From Agromyces bauzanensis (GTDB lineage: Bacteria > Actinomycetota > Actinomycetes > Actinomycetales > Microbacteriaceae), in the NCBI RefSeq assembly GCF_014645655.1, contig NZ_BMMD01000002.1, positions 248,001 to 312,000 on the forward strand: DNA of 64,000 nt, in the 5' to 3' direction. The notes under the pieces are model-generated. The model did no database searches. It worked only from the letters and a program-made list of their open reading frames with translations, and was not told the DNA's origin. A program made the position numbers and the translations under genes. The first letter of the stretch is position 1. Every line of letters starts with the position of its first letter. Shown here in pieces: positions 1 through 7,993 of the stretch.

Positions 1-210
1 GGCCTCCTTGACCGCGTTCGACGCCTCGGCGGTGGCGATGAGCGACTTCGAGGGCACCACGTCGGTGAGCACGGCCGAGCCGCCGACGCCCGCCCGCTCG
101 ACGAGGGTGACCTCGGCGCCGAGCTGCGCGCCCGCGAGGGCCGCCTCGTAGCCGCCGGGCCCCCCGCCGAGGACCGCGATCCGTTGCGTGCGCTCGAACT
201 CGTAGGCCAT
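1..210 (-). CDS. lpdA: NAD(P)H-quinone dehydrogenase / lipoamide dehydrogenase-like flavoprotein, N-terminal part
   Basis: Only the first 70 codons lie in the window; the gene runs off the left edge. The product starts MAYEFERTQRIAVLGGGPGG, a Rossmann FAD-binding GxGxxG motif at about residues 15-20, followed by a second-strand acidic residue (LVER). The region after it reads GVGGSAVLTDVVPSKSLIAT. In classical lipoamide dehydrogenases this place holds the redox pair CLNVGC; here both cysteines are absent (SAVLTDVVPS), as in mycobacterial LpdA (Rv3303c), a quinone reductase with no dithiol. The assignment therefore rests on family knowledge plus the neighbouring punA/pmmB. A -10-like CAGAAT (222-217) lies 6 nt before the ATG, back to back with punA. 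Confidence 0.75.
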   Translation of the reverse strand, partial: MAYEFERTQRIAVLGGGPGGYEAALAGAQLGAEVTLVERAGVGGSAVLTDVVPSKSLIATAEASNAVKEA

Positions 211-295
211 GCTCACATTCTGTCGCATCACCGCGTCAGGCCCGCGCTCGCGCATCGCGCTGCAGCGGCATCCGACCGCTCATTAGAGTGGTGGG

Positions 296-1123
296 ATGCA
301 CGCTGCCAACCCCCTCGACGACCCCAACGCCGATCCCTTCGCCGTCGCCGCCGAAGCCGCCGCGAAGATCGCCGAGATCACCGGCGTCGCCCGTCACGAC
401 GTCGCGCTCACCCTCGGCAGCGGCTGGGGCAGCGCCGCCGAGCTGATCGGCGAGACCACCCAAACGTTCCCGGCCACCGAGGTGCCGGGCTTCTCGGCCC
501 CGGCGCTCGAGGGCCACGGCGGCACGCTCAGGTCGGTGGCCCTGCCGAGCGGCAGGCGCGCGCTCGTGATCGGCGCACGCACGCACTTCTATGAGGGACA
601 CGGCGTGCGGCGCGTGGTGCACTCGGTGCGCACCGCGGCGGCTGCCGGGGCGACGACGATGATCCTCACCAACGGCGCCGGCGGCATCAAGGAGCACTGG
701 ACGCCCGGCACGCCCGTGCTCATCAGCGACCACATCAACCTGACCGCCGCTTCGCCGCTCGAGGGCGCCACGTTCGTCGACCTCACCGACCTGTACTCGC
801 GGCGCCTGCGCGACCTCGCCCACTCGATCGACCCGAGCTTCGACGAGGGTGTGTACGTGCAGTTCCGCGGCCCGCAGTACGAGACGCCGGCCGAGGTGCA
901 GATGGCGAAGACCATCGGCGGCCACCTCGTGGGCATGTCGACCGCGCTCGAGGCCATCGCGGCGCGCCAGGCCGGCATGGAGGTGCTCGGCATGTCGCTC
1001 GTGACCAACCTCGCCGCGGGTATCCAGCAGATGCCGCTCAGCCACGAGGAGGTGCTCGAGGCCGGCCGCGCCGCCGAGCCGGTGATCTCGGCCCTGCTCG
1101 CGAAGATCGTCGGCGAACTCTAG
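296..1123 (+). CDS. punA: Purine nucleoside phosphorylase (trimeric class)
   Basis: This enzyme splits purine (deoxy)nucleosides with phosphate into base and (deoxy)ribose-1-phosphate. The 275-residue product has the trimeric PNP signatures in order: phosphate loop GSGWG (41-45), GARTHFYEG (93-101), NGAGGI (126-131), GPQYETPAE (192-200), MSTALEA (214-220) and TNLAAG (237-242). Asn238 in the TN pair is the residue that favours 6-oxopurines (inosine, guanosine) in this family. A TAGAGT -10 box (284-289) sits 6 nt before the ATG, so the mRNA is probably leaderless. The phosphohexomutase gene follows after 10 nt and can convert the ribose-1-phosphate, so the two are probably one transcript. Confidence 0.95.
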   Translation: MHAANPLDDPNADPFAVAAEAAAKIAEITGVARHDVALTLGSGWGSAAELIGETTQTFPATEVPGFSAPALEGHGGTLRSVALPSGRRALVIGARTHFYEGHGVRRVVHSVRTAAAAGATTMILTNGAGGIKEHWTPGTPVLISDHINLTAASPLEGATFVDLTDLYSRRLRDLAHSIDPSFDEGVYVQFRGPQYETPAEVQMAKTIGGHLVGMSTALEAIAARQAGMEVLGMSLVTNLAAGIQQMPLSHEEVLEAGRAAEPVISALLAKIVGEL

Positions 1124-1133
1124 GAGGCACCGG

Positions 1134-2840
1134 ATGCCGCAGCCGAACCCCGCCGACGCCGAGCGTGTCGCCCTCGCCGAGGCGTGGATCGCGCAGGATC
1201 CCGACCCCGAGACCCGCGCGGAGCTCGCGGCGCTCGTGGAGGCCGCCCGCACGGGCGACCCCGAGGCATCCGCCGACCTCGCCGACCGCTTCGACACGCG
1301 CCTCGCGTTCGGCACCGCGGGCCTTCGCGGCGAGATCGCCGCGGGCCCGAACCGGATGAACCGGGTGCTCGTTTCGCAGGCCGCCGCCGGCCTGGCCGGC
1401 TACCTGCTCGAGCACGCCGAGCCCGGCGCGACGCCGTCGGTCGTGGTCGGCTACGACGGCCGCAAGAACTCGGCCGTGTTCGCCCGCGACTCGGCGGCGA
1501 TCATGGCGGGCGCCGGCGTGCGCGCCGTGCTCCTGCCCCAGATGCTGCCGACGCCCGTGCTCGCGTTCGCGGTGCGGCACCTCGGCACCTCGGCGGGCGT
1601 CATGGTCACCGCGTCGCACAACCCGCCGAACGACAACGGGTACAAGGTCTATCTCGGCGGCGGCGACCAGGGCTCGCAGATCGTGGCGCCCGCCGACGCC
1701 GAGATCGCCGCGCACATCCTGCGCGTCGCCGAGTCGACGACGGTGCCGCAGCTGCCCCGCGGCGACTTCGAGACCGCACCCGAGGCGGTCATCGACGAGT
1801 ACGTGCGGCAGACGGCGCTCGTCGCCGACACCCCGTCGGCGCAGCCCCGCGTGGTGTACACGGCCATGCACGGCGTCGGGTGGGAGACGACCGCACGCGT
1901 GCTCGCGGTCGCCGGGTTCGACGCGCCCGCCGTCGTCGACGACCAGATCTCACCCGATCCCGCCTTCCCGACCGTCGCGTTCCCGAACCCCGAGGAGCCC
2001 GGGGCGATGGACCTCAGCTTCGCCCGCGCCCGTCAGTCGGGCGCGGAGCTGGTCATCGCGAACGATCCCGACGCCGACCGGCTCGCCGTCGCGATCCCCG
2101 ACGCGGATTCGACCGAGGGGTACCGCCGCCTCACCGGCAACGAGGTCGGTCTCCTCCTCGGCTGGCGGGCGGCCCGCCGTACCGCTGCCGGCGCAGCACG
2201 GGGATTCCACGGCGCGCTCGCCTGCTCGATCGTCTCGTCGCCCGGACTGGAAGCCGTCGCGCGCGCGTACGACCTGGACTTCCAGGCCACCCTCACGGGC
2301 TTCAAGTGGATCTCACGCGCGCCCGACCTCGTGTTCGGATTCGAGGAGGCGCTCGGCTATCTCGTGAACCCCGAGACCGTGCGCGACAAGGACGGCATCT
2401 CGGCGGCGGTCGCGTTCCTCTCGCTCGCCGCCGAGCTGAAGGCGGCCGGGAAGACCGTCGCCGATCATCTCGATGAGTTCATCGAGCGGTTCGGATGCCA
2501 CGCCTCCGCGCAGATCTCACTGCGCGTCACCGACCTCTCCCGCATCGGCGAGATCATGGCGCGCCTGCGCGCCGAGCCGCCCGCCGTCGTCGACGGCATC
2601 CGCGTGCAGCGGATCGAGGATCTCGCCGACGGCTTCGGCACGCTCCCGCCGTCGGACGTGCTGCGCATCGTGCTCGATGGAGGCGGCCGGGTGATGGTTC
2701 GCCCGAGCGGCACGGAGCCGAAGCTCAAGGTCTACATCGACGCGGTCGGCACCGATGGCTCGGTCGCGGAGCGTCGCGCGGCGGCATCCGACGCGGTGGC
2801 CCGCATCGAGGCCGGCATGCGGGAGCTCATCGGGGATTGA
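1134..2840 (+). CDS. pmmB: Phospho-sugar mutase (PMM/PGM family, alpha-D-phosphohexomutase)
   Basis: 568 residues with all four family signatures: catalytic phosphoserine loop TASHNPPNDNG (159-169, Ser161), metal-binding DPDADRLAVA (311-320), sugar-binding FEEALGY (403-409) and phosphate-binding RPSGTEPKLK near the C-terminus. The family moves phosphate between C1 and C6 (hexoses) or C1 and C5 (pentoses). Its position 10 nt after punA, with add, deoA and cdd nearby, suggests a phosphopentomutase-like job: turning ribose-1-phosphate into ribose-5-phosphate. That substrate is inference; phosphomannomutase or phosphoglucomutase activity is also possible because the family is promiscuous. The start ATG has AGGAGG-like sequence (taggaggcaccgg) just upstream. 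Confidence 0.88.
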   Translation: MPQPNPADAERVALAEAWIAQDPDPETRAELAALVEAARTGDPEASADLADRFDTRLAFGTAGLRGEIAAGPNRMNRVLVSQAAAGLAGYLLEHAEPGATPSVVVGYDGRKNSAVFARDSAAIMAGAGVRAVLLPQMLPTPVLAFAVRHLGTSAGVMVTASHNPPNDNGYKVYLGGGDQGSQIVAPADAEIAAHILRVAESTTVPQLPRGDFETAPEAVIDEYVRQTALVADTPSAQPRVVYTAMHGVGWETTARVLAVAGFDAPAVVDDQISPDPAFPTVAFPNPEEPGAMDLSFARARQSGAELVIANDPDADRLAVAIPDADSTEGYRRLTGNEVGLLLGWRAARRTAAGAARGFHGALACSIVSSPGLEAVARAYDLDFQATLTGFKWISRAPDLVFGFEEALGYLVNPETVRDKDGISAAVAFLSLAAELKAAGKTVADHLDEFIERFGCHASAQISLRVTDLSRIGEIMARLRAEPPAVVDGIRVQRIEDLADGFGTLPPSDVLRIVLDGGGRVMVRPSGTEPKLKVYIDAVGTDGSVAERRAAASDAVARIEAGMRELIGD

Positions 2841-2884
2841 GGAGGCCGCCGCACGCGCTCCCGCAGCCCGCGGCGCGGACGGCG

Positions 2885-3169
2885 TCAGCCCAGCGAGGCC
2901 TCGAGCCTGCCTGCGATCTCCTCGACGTCGAAGTAGTTGACGACCTCGATGATCTCGGCATGGCTTCGTCCGATCGCCGCGCGCACCGCGTCGGCGAGCT
3001 CGGTCGACGTGAGGATCACCTGGGCGTCGGCTGCGGCATCCGCCACCCTCGCGAGGTCGCTCGCGCTCACGTCGGCCGAGAGGCCGAGCCGCGACAGGGC
3101 GCGCTCGGCGTTGACCTGCAGGATCGCGGAGGTGCCGGTGCCGGCACCGCAGACGGCGACGATCCTCAT
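2885..3169 (-). CDS. PTS sugar transporter subunit IIB (lactose/galactitol/ascorbate type)
   Basis: 94 residues; starts MRIVAVCGAGTGTSAILQVN, with the phosphorylatable cysteine (Cys7) in the P-loop-like CGAGTGTS typical of the small IIB family (UlaB/GatB-like). It would take phosphate from IIA and pass it to a sugar bound in a IIC membrane protein. Its ATG overlaps the IIA stop by 4 nt (ATGA), so translation is coupled. No IIC gene lies anywhere in the window. The gene converges on pmmB with 44 nt between stops. Specific sugar not determinable from sequence. Confidence 0.85.
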   Translation of the reverse strand: MRIVAVCGAGTGTSAILQVNAERALSRLGLSADVSASDLARVADAAADAQVILTSTELADAVRAAIGRSHAEIIEVVNYFDVEEIAGRLEASLG

Positions 3170-3642
3170 GCGCCCACCGCTCCGTCGACGGCGGTGGCCT
3201 CGAGGCCCAGCAGTTCGCGCACCTCGGCGGGCGATGCCGCGCGGGCGATGCGGCCGACGATGCGCTGGTCGTTGAACGCGTTCGCGAGCCGAGCGACGGA
3301 TGCCACGTGCTCCTCCGCGCTGGAGACGGCGAGACCGACGACGACCCGCACGGGGTCGTTGTGCGGATGGCCGAACGCCACCGGGTCGGCGAGGGTGACG
3401 ACCGCGAGTCCCTCATGCCGGACGTCGGGACCGGGTCGTGCGTGCGCGAGGGCGAGTCCCGGGGCGATCACCACGTAGGCCCCGAACTCCTCGATCACGG
3501 CGACCATGCGGTCGGCGTACTCGGCCCGGGTGGCACCCGAGCGGGCGAGCGCCCGGCCCGCCGCGCGCACCGCGGCGCGCCAGTCGGCGACCTGGACGCC
3601 GAGCACCACGGCGTTGTCGGGAAGCGGCGGCAGCGGGGACAT
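3166..3642 (-). CDS. PTS sugar transporter subunit IIA (fructose/mannitol family, PTS_EIIA_2)
   Basis: 158 residues. The core PTS_EIIA_2 pattern is visible: APGLALAHARPGPDV around residues 59-73, with the active histidine in LAHARP, then LADPVAFGHPHNDPVRVVVGLA. This is the phospho-histidine carrier that accepts phosphate from HPr and gives it to IIB. It follows add by 45 nt and overlaps the IIB start by 4 nt, so add-IIA-IIB is probably one transcript. No IIC partner is present, so the pair either serves a permease encoded elsewhere or is regulatory; its link to nucleoside salvage is inferred from position only. Confidence 0.85.
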   Translation of the reverse strand: MSPLPPLPDNAVVLGVQVADWRAAVRAAGRALARSGATRAEYADRMVAVIEEFGAYVVIAPGLALAHARPGPDVRHEGLAVVTLADPVAFGHPHNDPVRVVVGLAVSSAEEHVASVARLANAFNDQRIVGRIARAASPAEVRELLGLEATAVDGAVGA

Positions 3643-3687
3643 GCGGATCCGATCAGGCGGCGGAGAGGGGAGGCCCGGTGAGCGGGT

Positions 3688-4809
3688 TCAGGCTCGGTCG
3701 AAGCCGTCCTGGATGAGCTCGACGAGCTCCTCGCGGTCATCGAGGGGCAGGAAGGACGCGGCGGCGGCGTTGAGCTGGAAGGTCTCGAAGTCCTCGAGGT
3801 CGTAGCCGAAGGCGTCGCTCAGGAGCGCGAGCTCGCGCGTGAGGCTGGTGCCGCTCTGCAGGCGGTTGTCGGCGTTCACCGTCACTCGGAAGCCGAGTTG
3901 GTAGAGGAGGTCGAACGGGTGGTCGACGAGCTCATCGCCCCACGCCGCGATGGCGCCGGTCTGCAGATTCGACGAGGGGCTGGTCTCGAGGGCGATCTCA
4001 CGGTCGCGGACCCACTGCGCGACCGGACCGAGTGACACGTAGGTGTTCTCGTCGTCCTGCCGCTCGATCATGAGGTCCTCGGCGATGCGCACGCCGTGGC
4101 CGAGCCGAAGCGCCCGGCCGTCGAAGAGTGCGCTGCGGATGGAGTCGAGTCCGTCGGCCTCCCCCGCGTGCACGGTGACCGGGACGAACTGGGCGGCGAG
4201 GAAGTCGAACGCGGTGCGATGCCGGCTGGGCAGGAAGCCCGCCTCGGGACCGGCGATGTCGAAGCCGACGACCCCGCGGTCGCGGTGACGCACCGCGAGT
4301 TCGGCGATCTCGAGACTGCGGTCGTTGTGACGCATGGCCGTGACGAGCTGACCGGCCCGGATGCCGCGGCCCTGGTGCCGTGCGTCGTCGATGCCCTGCT
4401 CGATGCCCGCCTGCACGGCCTCGACGACCTCGTCGAGGAGGAGGCCGCGTGCGAGGTGCTGCTCGGGCGCCCACCGGATCTCACCGTAGATCACGCCGTC
4501 GACGGCGAGGTCCTGCACGAACTCGCGCGCCACGCGAGTGAGGCCCGCGCGCGTCTGCATGACGGCCGTCGTGAGGTCGAACGTCTTCAGGTACTCCACG
4601 AGCGAACCGGAGTTGGACTGCTCCGCGAACCACGTCTCGAGGCCCTCGGCGTCGGACGCGGGCACCTCGAGCCCGAGCTCATCGGCGAGCTCGAGCAGGG
4701 TCTGCGGGCGCAGCCCGCCGTCGAGGTGGTCGTGCAGCGAGATCTTCGGCAGGTCCTGGATGTTCGTGCCGTCGCCCTCGAGGCGATACTCCGTCGGAAT
4801 CGTGTTCAC
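3688..4809 (-). CDS. add: Adenosine deaminase
   Basis: 373 residues; converts (deoxy)adenosine to (deoxy)inosine, a substrate for the nearby PNP. Zn-binding HxH is in SLHDHLDGG (His26, His28), then HAGEADG (third Zn His and catalytic Glu), LGHGVRI (catalytic His) and VTVNADNRLQSGT, where the Zn-ligand Asp lies in the NADN motif that replaces the usual STDDP in actinobacterial enzymes. The start is GTG at 4809, chosen because the -10 box TATCGT (4821-4816) is 6 nt upstream, giving a leaderless message. It begins its own transcription unit 118 nt after deoA and probably carries the two PTS genes downstream. Confidence 0.95.
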   Translation of the reverse strand: MNTIPTEYRLEGDGTNIQDLPKISLHDHLDGGLRPQTLLELADELGLEVPASDAEGLETWFAEQSNSGSLVEYLKTFDLTTAVMQTRAGLTRVAREFVQDLAVDGVIYGEIRWAPEQHLARGLLLDEVVEAVQAGIEQGIDDARHQGRGIRAGQLVTAMRHNDRSLEIAELAVRHRDRGVVGFDIAGPEAGFLPSRHRTAFDFLAAQFVPVTVHAGEADGLDSIRSALFDGRALRLGHGVRIAEDLMIERQDDENTYVSLGPVAQWVRDREIALETSPSSNLQTGAIAAWGDELVDHPFDLLYQLGFRVTVNADNRLQSGTSLTRELALLSDAFGYDLEDFETFQLNAAAASFLPLDDREELVELIQDGFDRA

Positions 4810-4927
4810 GACTCAACGATAGCGGCGCGTCCGTCGCGAAGTCTCGGCATTCTCGAAGCTCGCCGCACCCCCCTTCGCGGGCGGTGACGCCGGATCTCGG
4901 GAATGGCGGACCGCAGCCCGGCGACGA

Positions 4928-6229
4928 TCACCGGCCGATGCGGTCGGCGATCAACGGACCGCCGTCGTGGATCGGGTCGCCGTCGTCGCCGATGCGGTAC
5001 GCACCCTCGACGGCCTCCAGCGCACGGGCGAAACGCTCGGGCTCGTCGGCGTGCAGGGTGAAGAGCGGCTCGCCCGTTCGCACCGCCTCGCCGGGCTTGG
5101 CGTGCAGGTCGATGCCCGCGGCGTGCTGCACGGGGTCCTGCTTGCGAGCGCGACCGGCGCCCAGACGCCATGCCGCGATGCCGAACGGCAGCGCCTCCTG
5201 GGCCACGAGCACTCCGTCGCGGTCGGCGGTCACGACGTGCTGCTCCCGGGCGACCGGCAGGGCGGCGTCGGGGTCTCCGCCCTGGGCGCGGATGGCCCGG
5301 CGCCACGTGTCCATGGCGCGGCCGTCGTCGAGCGCGGACTCCACGTCGGCGTCGCGCACTCCGGCGAGGGCGAGCATCTCCCGGGCGAGCGCCAGCGTGA
5401 GCTCGCGGACATCGGCGGGCCCGCCGCCGGCGAGCACCTCCACCGACTCGCGCACCTCGTTCGCGTTGCCGATCGTGCGGCCGAGCGGCACGTTCATGTT
5501 CGTGATGAGCGCGCTGGTCGCGACTCCGGCGTCCTCGCCGAGCTCGACCATGGTTCGGGCGAGCTCGCGCGAGCGCTCGATGTCCTGCAGGAATGCTCCC
5601 GAGCCGAACTTCACGTCGAGCACGAGCGCGCCGGTGCCCTCGGCGATCTTCTTCGACATGATCGACGACGCGATCAGCGGGATCGCCTCGACGGTGCCGG
5701 TGATGTCGCGGAGCGCGTACAGCTTCTTGTCGGCCGGCGCGAGCCCCGAGCCGGCGGCGCAGATGACGCCGCCGACGTCGCGCAGCTGCGCGAACATCTC
5801 GTCGTTGGTGAGGTCGGCACGCCATCCCGGGATCGACTCCAGCTTGTCGAGCGTGCCGCCGGTGTGGCCGAGACCACGGCCCGAGAGCTGGGGCACTGCG
5901 ACCCCGAAGCTCGCGACGAGCGGCATGAGCGGGAGCGTGATCTTGTCGCCGACACCGCCCGTGGAGTGCTTGTCGCTCGTCGGCTTGCCGAGCTTCGAGA
6001 AGTCCATGCGCTCGCCCGATGCGATCATCGCCATGGTGAGGTCGCGGATCTCGCGGCGCGACATGCCGTTCAGGAAGATCGCCATCGTCATGGCCGACAT
6101 CTGCTCGTCGGCGACGTACCCGCGCGTGTAGGCGTCGATGAGCCAGTCGATCTCGAGGGTCTCGAGTTCGTGGCCGTCGCGCTTGGCGCGGATCAGGTCG
6201 ACGGCGTCGTACGACTCGACCGCGGTCAC
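4928..6229 (-). CDS. deoA: Thymidine phosphorylase
   Basis: 433 residues. Phosphorolysis of thymidine/deoxyuridine to base plus deoxyribose-1-phosphate. The nucleoside phosphorylase type-III signature SGRGLGHTGGTLDKLESI is present, together with the phosphate-binding KHSTGGVGDK and the N-terminal helical domain (AMTMAIFLNGM). The start is GTG at 6229, overlapping the cdd stop by 4 nt (GTGA); the frame is open further upstream, but that part is arginine-rich shadow of cdd. With cdd it forms the pyrimidine arm of the salvage block: cytidine to uridine, then cleavage. Confidence 0.95.
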   Translation of the reverse strand: MTAVESYDAVDLIRAKRDGHELETLEIDWLIDAYTRGYVADEQMSAMTMAIFLNGMSRREIRDLTMAMIASGERMDFSKLGKPTSDKHSTGGVGDKITLPLMPLVASFGVAVPQLSGRGLGHTGGTLDKLESIPGWRADLTNDEMFAQLRDVGGVICAAGSGLAPADKKLYALRDITGTVEAIPLIASSIMSKKIAEGTGALVLDVKFGSGAFLQDIERSRELARTMVELGEDAGVATSALITNMNVPLGRTIGNANEVRESVEVLAGGGPADVRELTLALAREMLALAGVRDADVESALDDGRAMDTWRRAIRAQGGDPDAALPVAREQHVVTADRDGVLVAQEALPFGIAAWRLGAGRARKQDPVQHAAGIDLHAKPGEAVRTGEPLFTLHADEPERFARALEAVEGAYRIGDDGDPIHDGGPLIADRIGR

Positions 6230-6645
6230 GAGCGTGCCCCGTGGAACTCGGCGAGCTGGCGCGGGCCGAACGCGTCGGGAAGGACCTCGTCGATGGTCCT
6301 CACGCCCGAGACCGTCTCGAGGAGCATGTCCTCGGCTGAGTGCTCGTAGAGCAGCTGCCGGCAGCGGCCGCAGGGCATCAGCGTGGCCCCGTGGCCGTCG
6401 ACGCACGTGAAGGCGACGAGCTTGCCGCCGCCCGACATGATGAGCGCCGAGACGAGCGAGCACTCGGCGCAGAGCGTCACCCCGTATGACGCGTTCTCCA
6501 CGTTGCAGCCGCTGACGACGCGGCCGTCGTCGACGATCGCGGCGGCGCCGACGGGGAACTCGGAGTACGGCACGTATGCCTTCGCCATCGCCTCGCGCGC
6601 ACGTTCGCGCAGTGACTCCCAGTCGATCGCATCCGTTTCGGTCAT
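6226..6645 (-). CDS. cdd: Cytidine deaminase
   Basis: 139 residues, the small homotetrameric class. Zn ligands and catalytic Glu: CNVENASYGVTLCAE (Cys and Glu of the C-[AH]-E box) and PCGRCRQLL (two Cys). It deaminates cytidine and deoxycytidine to uridine forms. A clear GGGGGAG ribosome-binding site precedes the ATG. It starts 58 nt after the end of the ABC permease gene and overlaps deoA by 4 nt, so importer, deaminase and phosphorylase are probably one operon. Confidence 0.96.
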   Translation of the reverse strand: MTETDAIDWESLRERAREAMAKAYVPYSEFPVGAAAIVDDGRVVSGCNVENASYGVTLCAECSLVSALIMSGGGKLVAFTCVDGHGATLMPCGRCRQLLYEHSAEDMLLETVSGVRTIDEVLPDAFGPRQLAEFHGARS

Positions 6646-6703
6646 GGTGCTCCCCCGTTCAGGATGAGTCGGTTCGTGGTCGATCGGAACGTCTCGTCGC
6701 CGA

Positions 6704-7993
6704 TCAGGACTTGATGTACGGTTTGCCGTCGGCCGCCGGTGCGCGCGACTTCCCGACGAAGCCGGCGACGGCGAAGATCGTCACGACGTACGGCAGCATG
6801 AGCATGAACTCGCTCGGCACTGGCGAGCCGATGACCGAGAGCGTGTTCTGCAGGTTCGAGGCGAAGCCGAACAGCAGCGCGGCGAGCGTCGCCTTGATCG
6901 GATCCCACTGGCCGAAGATCACCGCGGCCAGCGCGATGAAGCCCGCGCCCGCGGTCATCTCACGGTTGAACGCGATGCCCGATCCGATGGTGAAGAAGGT
7001 GCCGCCGAGACCGGCGATCGAGCCTGCGAGCGCGACGTTCCAGAACCGGGTGCGGTTGACGTTGATGCCGACGGTGTCGGCGGCCTGCGGATGCTCGCCG
7101 ACCGCGCGGACGCGCAGGCCCCACCTGGTCTTGAAGAGACCGAACCAGACGAGCGCGACCGCGATGTACATGAGGTACACGACGAGCGTCTGGCGGAACA
7201 GGACCGGTCCGATGATCGGGATCTCGCTGAGGACGGGGATCGGCAGGCGATCGAATCGCGGCGGGGTGTTCAGGGTGGCCGCGTTCGGGGCGAGCACCTG
7301 CGAGTAGAAGAAGCTCGTGAGGCCCACGACGAGCACGTTCAGCACCACACCGACGATGACCTGGTCGACGAAGTACTTGATCGAGAACGCGGCGAGCACC
7401 ATGCCCACGAGCATGCCCGCGACCATCGCGGCCACGAGTCCGAGCAACGGCTGGTCGGTGACGGATGCCACGACCGCCGCGGTGAAGGCGCCGGCGAGCA
7501 GCTGGCCCTCGATCGCGATGTTCACGACGCCCGCCCGCTCGCCGATCACGCCGGCGAGGGAGCCGAAGATGAGCGGCACGGCCAGGCTCAGCGACCCGAA
7601 CAGGAGGCCGATCATCGGCAGCGACGCTCCGGCGCCGGCCCAGGTGAGGAAGCCGAACATGAACAGGATCGCGTAGACCACGACGAGCCACAGCGGCACA
7701 CGTCGCTTCGAGCGCACGAGGAACGCCGAGTACGCGGTCGCGCCGGCGAGCAGCACCACGACCGTCCACAGTGCGGGCATCGCGGGGACCGTGAGCTCGG
7801 GCAGCTGGATGACGTCGTTCGGCAACGAGAGCCGGTACGTGGTGTCACCGGGCTGTGGCGCGAACGCCGCGAGGGCGAGGAGGAGGAGCGTGAAGATGCC
7901 GAACGCGATCGGCGCCTTCCAGCTCGTCACGACCGTCGTGTCCAGCGCGACGGGCTGCGGCGCGATGGGCCGCTGGTCGGCGGTGGTGCTCAC
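6704..7993 (-). CDS. Nucleoside-type ABC transporter permease 2
   Basis: 429 residues, start GTG at 7993 overlapping the stop of the preceding permease by 4 nt. The frame stays open to 9190 but that is shadow sequence. Many hydrophobic segments (about 8-10), e.g. IAFGIFTLLLLALAAF near residue 30 and LVVVYAILFMFGFLTW; the BPD_transp_2 core contains GERAGVVNIAIEGQLLAGA, the conserved EAA-like loop of NupQ/YufQ-type permeases. With the second permease, the double ATPase and the BMP lipoproteins it forms an importer of the Bmp/Nup family, whose members carry purine and pyrimidine nucleosides; adjacency to cdd/deoA/add supports that substrate. Confidence 0.92.
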   Translation of the reverse strand: MSTTADQRPIAPQPVALDTTVVTSWKAPIAFGIFTLLLLALAAFAPQPGDTTYRLSLPNDVIQLPELTVPAMPALWTVVVLLAGATAYSAFLVRSKRRVPLWLVVVYAILFMFGFLTWAGAGASLPMIGLLFGSLSLAVPLIFGSLAGVIGERAGVVNIAIEGQLLAGAFTAAVVASVTDQPLLGLVAAMVAGMLVGMVLAAFSIKYFVDQVIVGVVLNVLVVGLTSFFYSQVLAPNAATLNTPPRFDRLPIPVLSEIPIIGPVLFRQTLVVYLMYIAVALVWFGLFKTRWGLRVRAVGEHPQAADTVGINVNRTRFWNVALAGSIAGLGGTFFTIGSGIAFNREMTAGAGFIALAAVIFGQWDPIKATLAALLFGFASNLQNTLSVIGSPVPSEFMLMLPYVVTIFAVAGFVGKSRAPAADGKPYIKS

